Assembly: GCA_016218685.1 (NCBI GenBank)
Contig: JACRDD010000009.1
Coordinates: 52,387-116,386 of the forward strand
Length of the DNA stretch: 64,000 bases
Reading direction: 5' to 3'
DNA from: Desulfobacterales bacterium
Lineage (GTDB): Bacteria > Desulfobacterota > Desulfobacteria > Desulfobacterales > Desulfosarcinaceae
Part shown: in pieces, positions 44,935 to 52,969 of the stretch
Layout: the number at the start of each line of letters is the position of its first letter
Numbering within the stretch: the stretch's first letter is position 1
Notes under the pieces: generated by a model
Database searches by the model: none
Seen by the model: the letters and a program-made list of their open reading frames with translations, nothing else
What the model was told of the DNA's origin: nothing
Made by a program: the position numbers and the translations under genes

Positions 44935-45693
44935 TCAGGGCCAGGTGCCGGTAAACCCACCCGGCTGCATGTTCGCGCTGCCGGCGACGACCGGACCGCA
45001 ATTGATGAGCGGCGCGGCAAAGGTCGGCACACGGCCGCCGCCCATCACATTGGTTACTTTGACGTTCGTGAGGTACTGGGTGAAGCGCCGGGCAAAATCG
45101 TCGGCGAAGCCGTCGATGGCGGCGGCTGCCTGGGGCTCCTGGGCCTGGGGGCCGAGGGCCTGGCGAATGGCCTTCTTGAGTTGGTCCGCCGAGAGCGCCG
45201 TCGTATTGCCGGACAAGATGGCCAGGGGCGCGGGCACGTTGGGCGTGGGCGGCGCGACTGGCCCGGCATAGCAGTTAAAGGATGGATACCAGTTCAGGCC
45301 ATCCGGCACGCGCAGGCTGGCTGCCCATTGGGCCCAGGCGGCGGACAAAGGCGCCGCAAAGGCCCTGGCCACCGTCGACGAAATGCCGGCCGCCGTCATA
45401 GTTTGCTCCATGAGGGGTTGAAGTGCAGGTCCGCTGACGTTGCCGCCGCTGGCTGCGGGGCCGTTGACCACCACCGCCTTCAACAGCGCCTGCTGCTGCC
45501 ATCCGGCAATGGCCCTGGCGCTGCCGGCGGTTGCCGCATTGCGGCAGGCGGTCCAGTCGGTTGCGGCGGGTGCGGCGACTTTCGACGGAAGGGTGCGCAT
45601 GGCGGGGGGCGTTGCCAGTCGGTCGATGGCAAAAGCCGGCCCCAGTGGGCTTGCGAGCAGGATGGTCAACAGGGTGATCGTCATTCGCTTCAA
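44935..45693 (-). CDS. Exported protein of unknown function
   Basis: 252 residues. Signal peptide of about 22 residues ('LLTILLASPLGPAFA'), then an Ala/Gly-rich, largely helical body. Three Cys are visible in the mature part ('WTACRNAA', 'SFNCYAG', 'INCGPVV'). No family recognised. The start is TTG, chosen because GAGGAGG lies seven bases upstream; an ATG three codons later is too far from that site. The stop lies four bases before the RsgA start, so the two are probably co-transcribed. Confidence 0.68.
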   Translation of the reverse strand: MKRMTITLLTILLASPLGPAFAIDRLATPPAMRTLPSKVAAPAATDWTACRNAATAGSARAIAGWQQQALLKAVVVNGPAASGGNVSGPALQPLMEQTMTAAGISSTVARAFAAPLSAAWAQWAASLRVPDGLNWYPSFNCYAGPVAPPTPNVPAPLAILSGNTTALSADQLKKAIRQALGPQAQEPQAAAAIDGFADDFARRFTQYLTNVKVTNVMGGGRVPTFAAPLINCGPVVAGSANMQPGGFTGTWP

Positions 45694-45761
45694 GGTCGGG
45701 CCTCCTCAACTTCGCTTGTAGTGGTTTCGGTGCGCGTTTTCTTCAGCTTCATCGGCGCTTC

Positions 45762-46247
45762 TTACTCTTTCGCCCCCGCCTTGCGAAGAACTTCGGCGAT
45801 GGCAGGCAGGTTGTTGCGGGTGGCCAGGGAAAGCGCGGTTTGACCCTCCTGATCCTTGGCCTGCACATCCGCTCCGCTTGCCAGCAGCAGTTCCACGATG
45901 GCCTGATTGCCTTTTACTGCGCGCGAGGAGTGCGAAGCGTGGGCGTCGCCCTGGAGGTCTGTGTGGGTTTCCTTGTTCTTGAGATCGACCTGGATTTGGA
46001 CCGCCACATCGGCACCGGCCTCGCCCTGGTAATGCTGGTACTCTTTGCATGCGGTCATCAAGGGCGTCATGCCGTTTTTATAGGGCTTGTTGACATTGGC
46101 GCCCTTGTCCAGCGCCTGTTGGACCGCGTTAAGATCACCGAGGAGGATTCCGGTGGATAGATCGTCGTCGGGCGTGGGGGGGTTGGAAGAACAGGCAACG
46201 AGGATCGCCACAGCCATCAGCACTACTGTCCATATGGTATTTTTCAA
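45762..46247 (-). CDS. Ankyrin-repeat lipoprotein
   Basis: About 161 residues. Signal segment with lipobox 'VAILVACSS', then ankyrin repeats: 'LGDLNAVQQALDKGANVNKP', 'NGMTPLMTACK' and 'NQAIVELLLASGADVQAKD'. An insertion of about 30 residues separates the first and second repeats. It should be a periplasmic protein-binding lipoprotein. The start is either ATG at 46253, directly abutting GGAGG, or TTG at 46247 with six-base spacing; the latter is preferred. Lies 68 bases upstream of the unknown exported protein gene. Confidence 0.8.
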   Translation of the reverse strand: MKNTIWTVVLMAVAILVACSSNPPTPDDDLSTGILLGDLNAVQQALDKGANVNKPYKNGMTPLMTACKEYQHYQGEAGADVAVQIQVDLKNKETHTDLQGDAHASHSSRAVKGNQAIVELLLASGADVQAKDQEGQTALSLATRNNLPAIAEVLRKAGAKE

Positions 46248-46315
46248 AGTCATCCTCCGAACGGTGGATTTCGCGTGGTACGCACATCAAAGCTCAGTCT
46301 TTCGGATGTTCAGCC

Positions 46316-46930
46316 TTAACGCCTCTTATACAGCGCGTAAATATAAGGGCGCGGCTCACCAAAGGGAGTGATATAGGTATAGTCCTCATTTTTAACAAGC
46401 ACAAATTCCGGGCCCAGCCGCAGAGTCATCTCATCGACGGAATAGCGGTGAAGCGGCAATCCCGCGCATTTCGGGGCACTTATTGGTGAGAACTCGGCCA
46501 ACAGGACCCATCCGCCAGGTTTGACGGTAGTCCGTAAATTGACAAAATAGCCCTGAATGTCTGCTTCATCGAGCAGAAAATGAAGCACGGCGCGATCGAT
46601 CCAGATATCGGCCTGCGGGCCATCGGCAGGCAGCGGCTTGGATATATCGTGATAAAGCCATGTTAATCTCTGGCTTTCACCAATCCGCGCCCTGAGCCGG
46701 TTCAGGGCTTCATCGCTGATGTCATTCAGAATGAGGCTATGCCCTTTGTCCAGAAGGGCGTCTACCAACACCGAGGTTCCAGCACCGGGCAGGAAGACGA
46801 CAACCGATTCGGGCAGAGGGATTTCATTAAGAAACCTCAAGGTCTGTGAAATGTCTTTCTCATACCAGCCGAGTTCTGTGTCCGATTTATTTGAGAAGAT
46901 GTTATTCCAATGGTCTTTTAGGGTCTTCAT
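46316..46930 (-). CDS. SAM-dependent methyltransferase
   Basis: 204 residues, class I Rossmann methyltransferase. The SAM-binding strand and loop are 'VVFLPGAGTSVLVDALL' (G-x-G), followed by acidic 'LILNDISDEAL', motif IV 'ADIWIDRAVLHFLL' and motif 'VKPGGWVLLAEF'. The N-terminus 'DHWNNIFSNKSDTELGWYE' is typical of small-molecule methyltransferases of the methyltransf_11/25 type (thiol, tellurite or metabolite substrates). The composition is nearer 48% GC by eye, lower than the neighbouring envelope genes, which suggests the edge of an acquired region. Ribosome binding site is weak (GAAAG). Confidence 0.88.
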   Translation of the reverse strand: MKTLKDHWNNIFSNKSDTELGWYEKDISQTLRFLNEIPLPESVVVFLPGAGTSVLVDALLDKGHSLILNDISDEALNRLRARIGESQRLTWLYHDISKPLPADGPQADIWIDRAVLHFLLDEADIQGYFVNLRTTVKPGGWVLLAEFSPISAPKCAGLPLHRYSVDEMTLRLGPEFVLVKNEDYTYITPFGEPRPYIYALYKRR

Positions 46931-47025
46931 ATTTCTTTCAATGTTTACCTCATTTTGCCTGAATGCTGCTATCTAATTGTTGAGAACAATTCAGGGACAT
47001 AACGAAAAGCGTCAGTGGCGAACTA

Positions 47026-47069
47026 CTGAGCGCACTGAACGCTCAGGTGGGCTTTTCATTTACTTTTTT
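47026..47069 (+). terminator. Terminator-like hairpin without an upstream gene
   Basis: CTGAGCG and CGCTCAG (47026-47046) form a 7-bp stem followed on the plus strand by two T-runs (to 47069). No plus-strand gene precedes it, so it may be a remnant or serve an unseen small RNA. Confidence 0.35.
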
Positions 47070-47172
47070 CTGTCATAACCCCTTACTTTAAGCCGAAATC
47101 CTTCATTTTTTGGACCAGCACAGAGCCTCGGCGGGCGCTAGGGCGCCCGGTGTATGCGTTTGTAGGCACAGC

Positions 47173-47430
47173 TTACCGCAATTTCTCGATGATGGTTATG
47201 ATACCCACGAGAGTTGAAACGATACCCCCCACGATAGCGACAATTTCTTTTATTTGAGCAAGCTTTTTCGTAGATTTTGCTGGGCTTATTGTCTGAGGCG
47301 GGGCCGTCCTTGATTCCGGGCCGGTCAAAGGTCCTTGCTGCCGTATCGATGGGTGCTTGCGAGCGGTGCGAAGAAATATCGATGCGGTACCCCATATCAC
47401 CAAACAAAGTCCGATAATAATCCACACCAT
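47173..47430 (-). CDS. Small membrane protein
   Basis: 85 residues with two hydrophobic segments (about 2-20, 'WIIIGLCLVIWGTASIF', and 64-82, 'IVAIVGGIVSTLVGIITII') joined by a polar loop of about 40 residues. AAGGAGGT precedes the ATG by eleven bases, which supports translation. No family recognised. A competing frame on the same strand (47138-47425) has no ribosome binding site. It lies in the AT-rich island downstream of the methyltransferase region. Confidence 0.6.
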   Translation of the reverse strand: MVWIIIGLCLVIWGTASIFLRTARKHPSIRQQGPLTGPESRTAPPQTISPAKSTKKLAQIKEIVAIVGGIVSTLVGIITIIEKLR

Positions 47431-47629
47431 TTTTTTATGACCTCCTTACGATGTGTCGACGCGCTTCACCCGCCGGGCGAGAGGAAGCAATGAATATTTA
47501 GACTTTCGGTTAACTCGACCCCAAATAAAGTGCAATGCTCAACGCCATCCACGTTCTTCCCTTTGACACTCAAACGCCACGCGTTACTGGCTATCATCGA
47601 TCTTCCGCGTGCCCGACTTCAAGCGCTGG

Positions 47630-48256
47630 TTAACCAAAGTCTATATTCCTAAGGAGATTTTTTAGCCAAAAACTTCCTTTGGGTGTGAGAATTAAATATA
47701 ATGCGCCACAGTTCGCAATTACAGTTAACCAATACATGACCCTAAATGAGAGCTTTTTTGATTTATGTCGTAAAAAGCTTTGTCCAATGGAAGCACCGGG
47801 CCAACCACCTAACAATGACAGTATATGCAAAGTACTTTCCGATGTCCTCCATGTGCCATATTCAGCTGCACTTTTATCTTTTAAATATATGATAAATGTC
47901 AGTGCACTCATACCTGCATATAAGTATACCAGCTCGATTGAAATTCGCTTTGAAATATTCAGATAATAGAGGATACAAGCAAAGACGCAAAGCAAGATTG
48001 TAGAAAATACTTTTTGAAATACTGCTCGCCTATTATTCTTATGACCTTTCAATGGGCATACATCTATGGCACATTTTCGTCCCTTATTATCGCTTGATGC
48101 GAAATATTGTACCTCAAGTCCAATTAGAGGCCGTTTATGAAATCTGCTATAATCGTTGATATGAAAAAAAATTGTTTTGCCACCCGATTTTGGAGTTATG
48201 AATCCAAAACCTTTATCCTCTTCCCATTTCGATATTGTGCCACTCTGTAGGTTCAT
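47630..48256 (-). CDS. Cold-shock domain and DUF1294 membrane protein
   Basis: 208 residues. An N-terminal cold-shock domain ('MNLQSGTISKWEEDKGFGFI', with the RNA-binding 'KGFGFI' and 'IFFHIND') is fused to a DUF1294 membrane module with about four helices and the signature 'LLGGWPGASIGQSFLRHKSK'. This two-part architecture is common in gammaproteobacteria and mobile regions; its role is unknown. The gene is AT-rich (about 38% GC by eye) against a GC-rich background, pointing to horizontal transfer. No good ribosome binding site precedes the ATG. A group II intron remnant lies 109 bases upstream, inserted on the opposite strand. Confidence 0.87.
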   Translation of the reverse strand: MNLQSGTISKWEEDKGFGFITPKSGGKTIFFHINDYSRFHKRPLIGLEVQYFASSDNKGRKCAIDVCPLKGHKNNRRAVFQKVFSTILLCVFACILYYLNISKRISIELVYLYAGMSALTFIIYLKDKSAAEYGTWRTSESTLHILSLLGGWPGASIGQSFLRHKSKKLSFRVMYWLTVIANCGALYLILTPKGSFWLKNLLRNIDFG

Positions 48257-48277
48257 ATCGGTTCTAAAGGTTAACGA

Positions 48278-48347
48278 CGAATTTAGCGGCGCGACGGCAT
48301 ATAAAACAGACTCTACGGACTTCCCGAGAAAGTGCGCCGCTGGTTCG
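48278..48347. repeat. Imperfect palindrome, attC-like in size
   Basis: CGAA-AGCGGCGC (48278-48292, with ttt) and GCGCCGCT-TTCG (48334-48347, with gg) face each other across 41 bases. A GTTAAC element lies just outside one arm. It lacks clear, matched integron R-box sequences, so an attC identity is only a possibility. Confidence 0.35.
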
Positions 48348-48365
48348 CGTCCGCTGCAATGACAG

Positions 48366-49172
48366 GTGTACGCCCGGCACGGGCGTGAACTTATGGGGTG
48401 AAAGTCCCCTATGTGTGAACCCGGTTACGATCATTGGTTTCTCGCGGATCTTAACCAAAACATTAGCCGACGACAAGGGCGGTGTCGCGAGGCCCCGTCC
48501 GAAGGAAGTCCGAGTGCAAAACTGCGAGCCGACGAAAAGAAACGTCATACAAGGCCGAGTCTCCGGGCAAGTTAGCACCACATAACGAAGCCCAGGGTTC
48601 AGGAGATACGGTAAATGGCGCGGTTGCGCAGTGACAGTTCACGTTCTTATCCGGGGAGATCTGCCTGACGGGGCAGCCGAGTCGGACTTGGATCGCTCAT
48701 CCAGTGAAACCACCGGCAGGACCACCGGTATATAAAGTCCAAGCACCTGTGGGAAAGCACCTGCCCATGGCTGCGCCAAGAACAAAGAGGGCCAAACAGG
48801 ATGAGTAAGATCCATACACCGCTCAGCAGCGCCTTGCCGGGAAACCTTCAAGGTGATCAGGCAGAAGTCAGCAGAGGCCATAGTAGCCCAACGCCTGGGG
48901 CAATGCCCAGGACATGGTGAAGGGCCGAACTCAGAGCAGGGGCAAGTGCTCATAGGCTCAAGTCAACAGGGCCGACCAGGCCAGACATGTCTATCTTGGC
49001 GCCATATGAAACCACGGTGCTCCTGATGGCCGGCTGTAGAGTATTTCAAAGAGCTACTGTCGATCATTCAAATGCCGGGCTCTAACCCGGTCGGCTCTGG
49101 GAACCGCCCAGTGCGGACCCGCACGCTGGGTGGTGTGGGGGCTGGGGGGATAAAACCCTCCGGCTACCCGAT
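48366..49172 (+). mobile_element. Group II intron remnant lacking its reverse transcriptase
   Basis: The left end GTGTACGCCCGGCACGGGCG and the following 'GGGGTGAAAGTCCCC' hairpin are typical group II intron 5' structures. The right end has a domain V-like hairpin (GAACCGCCCAGTGCGG at 49101, ACCC, GCACGCTGGGTGGT to 49134), a short domain VI stem and the terminal CTACCCGAT. Full introns of this kind carry a reverse transcriptase of 400 or more residues; here only 807 bases lie between the ends and no such frame exists. A short reading frame from about 48801 hints at the start of the lost protein. Orientation is opposite to the flanking genes. The element may splice only with help in trans. Confidence 0.75.
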
Positions 49173-49564
49173 TAAAACCTCTCTTTTCTCTTAGCTGCGT
49201 AAAAGATCAAAGCCGCGGCACCAAAAATGTAATAGGTACCCAAAATCGAAAAATACGGTTTAAGGAAATATTGGTCCCAGCCAACTCTCAAAAAACCTAA
49301 AGCTGCTGTTCCCATACCGGAAAAGAGTAAAATAACGACCATTAGCCATGTAAAAAATCGAATGTTTCGCAATGAAAGGTATGCGAGAAGCAAATATATA
49401 AGAAAAGCTCCCGACTTTAATAGTAGCTGTTTATCAAAGGTCATATAATCAGAAGCAGATGATTTTCCCGTCATCAAAAACCAAAGTAAGCCAATTAAAT
49501 TCATTATCAAAAAAGTGATATAGAAGCTCTTTTTGTCTGAGAGTATGTAAAGAATTCTGTTCAT
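49172..49564 (-). CDS. Small four-helix membrane protein ending at the intron boundary
   Basis: 130 residues with about four membrane helices (near 14-31, 50-66, 70-90 and 107-124). The start follows AGGACCAG. AT-rich like the cold-shock/DUF1294 gene. Its TAA stop overlaps the 3' end of the group II intron remnant, so the true C-terminus may have been changed by the insertion. If the intron is removed at 49172/49173 the frame would stay open into the cold-shock/DUF1294 gene. No family recognised. Confidence 0.6.
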   Translation of the reverse strand: MNRILYILSDKKSFYITFLIMNLIGLLWFLMTGKSSASDYMTFDKQLLLKSGAFLIYLLLAYLSLRNIRFFTWLMVVILLFSGMGTAALGFLRVGWDQYFLKPYFSILGTYYIFGAAALIFYAAKRKERF

Positions 49565-49834
49565 CTGGTCCTGAAGTTTTAACCTTATTATGACCGGCTT
49601 TCCGCTTTTTGCGGTAGCTCGCGATGGAACTCAGGTCCAGATCATGGACCACGCAATTGCTATTATTTATTCATTCGAGGGTCATGACTTTTATAATCCC
49701 CATCTTGCTGATTAATCAAATCATTTTCTGAAGGAGGGAATTATCGGTATGGAAGGGCCAGGAATTGGTTGAGAGGGCTTAGTCCGGGTTCTGCGGTAAT
49801 TATCGGTCTTATGCGGCGGGTCGCATAATTCGGG

Positions 49835-49865
49835 AAAAAATTATGGAGGGGGATTTTCCCCCTCC
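49835..49865 (-). terminator. Terminator of the acyl-CoA dehydrogenase gene
   Basis: GGAGGGGGA and TCCCCCTCC form a perfect 9-bp stem with a TTT loop (49845-49865); on the minus strand ATAATTTTTT follows. It lies 60 bases after the stop. Confidence 0.8.
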
Positions 49866-49911
49866 CCTTGTGAAAAAAGCGGGCTGGCATGGGAGGGCAA
49901 GGGGAGGGGGA
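49857..49911. repeat. 14-bp inverted repeat overlapping the terminator
   Basis: TCCCCCTCCCCTTG (49857-49870) and CAAGGGGAGGGGGA (49898-49911) are exact reverse complements separated by 27 bases. The left copy is also one arm of the terminator hairpin, so the two structures exclude each other. Confidence 0.7.
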
Positions 49912-49924
49912 AAAGTTGGGTGGG

Positions 49925-51082
49925 CTATTTTATGGAGCCCAGCAGGGTACCTGCAATGGTATTCTTCTGGATCTCCTTGGTGCCTTCGTAAATTTCGGTG
50001 ATCTTGGCGTCGCGGTAGTAGCGCTCCACCTCGTACTCTTGCATGTAGCCGTAGCCGCCCAGCAACTGGATGGCTTCGTCGCACACTTCCACCGCCGTGC
50101 GCGCCGCGTACATCTTGGCCATGGAGGTCAGCTTCGGATCGATGCGCCCCTGGTCGAAATTCCAGGCCGCTTTGTACACCAGCAGGCGGGCCGCTTCGAT
50201 CTTGGTGGCCATGTCGGCAATCTTGTGCTGGGTGACCTGGAACTGGGCGATCTTTTTGCCGAACTGCTCGCGCTGCTTGACATACGCCATGGCGCGGTCG
50301 AAACCGCCCTGGGCGATACCCAGAGCCTGGGCCGCCACCAGGATGCGGCTTTCGTCGAAGAAATGCAGCAACTGATAGAAGCCGCGGTTCTCCTGACCGA
50401 TCAGGTTGCTCAGCGGCACGCGCACGTCCTTGAAAGTCACTTCGGCCGTGTACGACAGGGTGATGCCCATCTTCTTGCCCACATCCTGATAAGCCACGCC
50501 GGCCCGATCGGCTTCCACCAGAATAATGCTCAGGCCGCGATGCGAGGGCGAGGCATTGGGATCGGTGGTGCAGAGCACATTATAATAGCCGGCCAGCGGG
50601 CCGCTGTTGGTGATGAAGATCTTGGCGCCGTTGATCACCCACTCGTTGCCCTGTTTGACGGCCGTGGTCTCCACTTTGGTGATGTCCGAACCGTGATCCG
50701 GCTCGGTGAAAGCGCCGCAGGCCAGGCATTTGCCTTCGGCCACGGGCGGCAGCCATTTGGCTTTCTGCTCTTCGGTGCCGTTGTGCAGGATCAGCTCGGT
50801 GGCGAAATCGGCGATGAGCAGACAGGTGCCGACGGTGCTGTCGCCGCGGGCCAGTTCCTCGGCCACCAGGATGTTCTCCATGACGCCCATGCCCTGGCCG
50901 GAATACTTCTCGGGGAAATGGATGCCGACGAAGCCCAACTCGCACGCTTTTTTCCACAGGCGTTCGGGATAGGCGTGGCGCTCCAGCAGGTCGTGGATCT
51001 CTTCTTTCTTAAACTGGCCTTTGACAAAGTCCCGGACCGCTTTCTGGATCTGGACTTGCTCTTTCGTCAATTCAAAATGCAT
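49925..51082 (-). CDS. Acyl-CoA dehydrogenase
   Basis: 385 residues, the standard family length. FAD-binding segments 'GAFTEPDHGSDITKVETTA' and 'WVINGAKIFITNSG', the 'GIAQGGFDRAMAYVKQREQF' helix and the C-terminal 'AIQLLGGYGYMQEYEVERYY' with the active-site Glu region are all present. It oxidises an acyl-CoA to the enoyl-CoA and passes electrons to ETF. Closest in style to short/medium-chain butyryl-CoA-type enzymes; chain length cannot be fixed. The start follows AAGGAGGCAGC. A sigma-54-like promoter lies about 120 bases upstream and a sigma-54 activator is encoded divergently, so inducible expression is likely. Confidence 0.93.
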   Translation of the reverse strand: MHFELTKEQVQIQKAVRDFVKGQFKKEEIHDLLERHAYPERLWKKACELGFVGIHFPEKYSGQGMGVMENILVAEELARGDSTVGTCLLIADFATELILHNGTEEQKAKWLPPVAEGKCLACGAFTEPDHGSDITKVETTAVKQGNEWVINGAKIFITNSGPLAGYYNVLCTTDPNASPSHRGLSIILVEADRAGVAYQDVGKKMGITLSYTAEVTFKDVRVPLSNLIGQENRGFYQLLHFFDESRILVAAQALGIAQGGFDRAMAYVKQREQFGKKIAQFQVTQHKIADMATKIEAARLLVYKAAWNFDQGRIDPKLTSMAKMYAARTAVEVCDEAIQLLGGYGYMQEYEVERYYRDAKITEIYEGTKEIQKNTIAGTLLGSIK

Positions 51083-51200
51083 GCTGCCTCCTTATGGCGC
51101 GTTGCGTTCCCCTGGGGGATGAAGGCGAGAAGGCTCTTGATCCCTCAGGGTGGGTTAAACCGCGTGAACGCTATATCGTAATCTACCCGGGTTGTTTATA

Positions 51201-51215
51201 GCAATAGGCATACCA
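51201..51215 (-). promoter_or_regulatory. Sigma-54 promoter (-24/-12) for acyl-CoA dehydrogenase
   Basis: On the minus strand the sequence reads TGGTATGCCTATTGC: the TGG and TTGC blocks are separated by eight bases, the correct sigma-54 spacing, with mismatches only in the -24 CAC. It lies about 120 bases before the acyl-CoA dehydrogenase start, in the region shared with the divergent activator gene. Confidence 0.6.
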
Positions 51216-51346
51216 GTGTTCACCGGCTATAAAAATCAGAGGGTTGGCGATGCTCGTAAAGTATCCCGTACCATGGCAAAGAAAAAACTGGACTATGGGG
51301 CGGATGACACCTAAACTGCCCGATAGCACGGAAATGGAGGAACCTT

Positions 51347-52897
51347 ATGCCCATCGACCCCAACGCCTTTTTTCGGGAATCGACCCTGCGCATCTGCGGC
51401 AGCCTGGATATCGAAAAGGCCATGCACCAGTGTCTGCTGTACTGGGTGCGCTTTCTGCCGGCCAGCCGCATGTGTTTCCATATCTACGACCCCGGCTCGG
51501 GCATCGTGGAAACGGTGGCCATGGCCACACTGCTCGGCAGCGAGGCCCTGAACCTGCGCACGCCCTTGTCGGCCAAGGGCCGGCGCCAGGTGGAAGAGCA
51601 GCGCGCCTCGCGCATCAAGATGGTGCCGCGCATGGGCGATGACGCCGTGGCCGGGCCGGTGGTCAGCCACTTCCAGGCCGAGGATCTGCCGGGCCTGCTG
51701 CTGGACCTGGCCCTGGAGAAGAAGTTCATCGGTACCGTATCGGTTTTCGGCGAACCGGGCAAGCATTTCGACCAGGATCATGTGAAGCTGATCTCGTTGC
51801 TCAACCGGCCCTTCGCCATCGCCCTGGCCAACAGCCTGCGCTACCGGGAGCTGCGCAAGCTGCGTGACATGCTGGCCGACGACAACCGCTACCTGCGCGA
51901 CGAGCTGCGCCAACTGGCCGGCGAAGAGGTGGTGGGCGCCGGCGTCGGGTTGCGCGACATCATGGAGATGGTGCGCCAGGTGGCCCCCCTGGACAGCCCG
52001 GTGCTGCTGCTGGGCGAAACCGGCGTGGGCAAGGAAGTGCTGGCCAACGCGATCCACAACCTGTCGACCCGGCGCAACGGGCCTTTTATCCGGGTCAACT
52101 GCGGGGCGATCCCCAACACGCTCATGGACAGCGAGCTGTTCGGCCATGAAAAGGGGGCCTTTACCGGCGCGCTGGCCCGCAAGCGCGGGCGCTTCGAGCG
52201 GGCCGACGGCGGCACGATCTTCCTGGACGAGATCGGCGAGCTGCCCCTGGAGGCCCAGGTGCGCCTGCTGCGCGTGCTGCAGGACAAAACCATCGAGCGC
52301 GTGGGCGGCAGCGACACCATCCGGGTCAATATCCGCATCATCGCCGCCACCCATCGCAATCTGGAGAAGATGCTGGCCGAGGGCACCTTTCGCGAGGATC
52401 TGTACTTTCGCCTGCGGGTCTTTCCCATCGTAATTCCGCCCCTGCGCCAACGCACGGAGGATATTCCGGCGCTGGTGGCGCACTTCATCGCCAAGAAAGC
52501 CCGGGAGATGAAGATGTCCGCGCAGCCGGAACTGGCCCCGGGCGCCCTGGAACGGCTGATGCGCTATCCCTGGCCGGGCAATGCCCGGGAGTTGGAGAAT
52601 GCCGTGGAGCGGGTGTTGATCGTGAGCCGGGGCGCACCGCTGCGTTTCAACGATATCCTGCCGGAGACGGATGCGGCGGCGGCGGGCGAGCCGAAGGGCA
52701 ATGGTTTGGAAAATGACCTACTGCTGGCCCTGGATATGGTGACGGCCCGCCACATCCAGGCGGTGCTGGCGCGTTGCAACGGGCGGATCGAAGGCGAAAA
52801 GGGGGCCGCCCGGTTGCTGCGGGTCAATCCCTCGACCTTGCGCAAGCGCATGGGCAAGCTGGGTATCGCCTATGGCAAGAAGGCCACCCGGAAATAG
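51347..52897 (+). CDS. Sigma-54-dependent activator with GAF-like sensor
   Basis: 516 residues. An N-terminal GAF-like sensor domain (about 10-175), a linker, an AAA+ domain (about 195-425) with Walker A 'GETGVGKE', the 'GAFTGA' sigma-54 loop and 'DGGTIFLDEIGELPLEAQ', and a C-terminal Fis-type HTH ('GEKGAARLLRVNPSTLRKR'). No receiver domain, so it is likely controlled by a small ligand bound to the GAF domain. The start follows GGAGGAACCTT. Divergent from the acyl-CoA dehydrogenase and convergent with the acyl-CoA ligase, both of which have sigma-54-type promoters, so it is the natural candidate for their control. Confidence 0.92.
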   Translation: MPIDPNAFFRESTLRICGSLDIEKAMHQCLLYWVRFLPASRMCFHIYDPGSGIVETVAMATLLGSEALNLRTPLSAKGRRQVEEQRASRIKMVPRMGDDAVAGPVVSHFQAEDLPGLLLDLALEKKFIGTVSVFGEPGKHFDQDHVKLISLLNRPFAIALANSLRYRELRKLRDMLADDNRYLRDELRQLAGEEVVGAGVGLRDIMEMVRQVAPLDSPVLLLGETGVGKEVLANAIHNLSTRRNGPFIRVNCGAIPNTLMDSELFGHEKGAFTGALARKRGRFERADGGTIFLDEIGELPLEAQVRLLRVLQDKTIERVGGSDTIRVNIRIIAATHRNLEKMLAEGTFREDLYFRLRVFPIVIPPLRQRTEDIPALVAHFIAKKAREMKMSAQPELAPGALERLMRYPWPGNARELENAVERVLIVSRGAPLRFNDILPETDAAAAGEPKGNGLENDLLLALDMVTARHIQAVLARCNGRIEGEKGAARLLRVNPSTLRKRMGKLGIAYGKKATRK

Positions 52898-52908
52898 GGT
52901 GAAGCCTG

Positions 52909-52941
52909 AAAAAAAGGCCCCCAGGCCGAAGCCTGGAGGCC
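52909..52941 (-). terminator. Terminator of the acyl-CoA ligase gene
   Basis: GGCCCCCAGGC and GCCTGGAGGCC form an 11-bp stem (one mismatch) with a CGAA loop; on the minus strand seven T follow. It lies about 30 bases past the ligase stop, and may also slow transcription from the convergent activator gene. Confidence 0.85.
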
Positions 52942-52969
52942 GGATCGTATACTCGATGATGGTGGCGCA

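Larger units (their letters stand above)
49565..49924. other. Intergenic region with terminator at one end
   Basis: 360 bases between the small membrane protein and the acyl-CoA dehydrogenase, both minus strand. The left two thirds hold nothing I recognise apart from upstream sequence for the small gene; the right end holds the terminator and long inverted repeat described separately. Confidence 0.5.

Noticed and set aside
47138..47425. Alternative small minus-strand frame over the 85-residue membrane protein
   Set aside because: No ribosome binding site and no hydrophobic segments; the other frame has both.
49081..49172. Possible tRNA or riboswitch because of stacked GC hairpins
   Set aside because: The pattern fits group II intron domains V and VI, not a cloverleaf or known riboswitch core.
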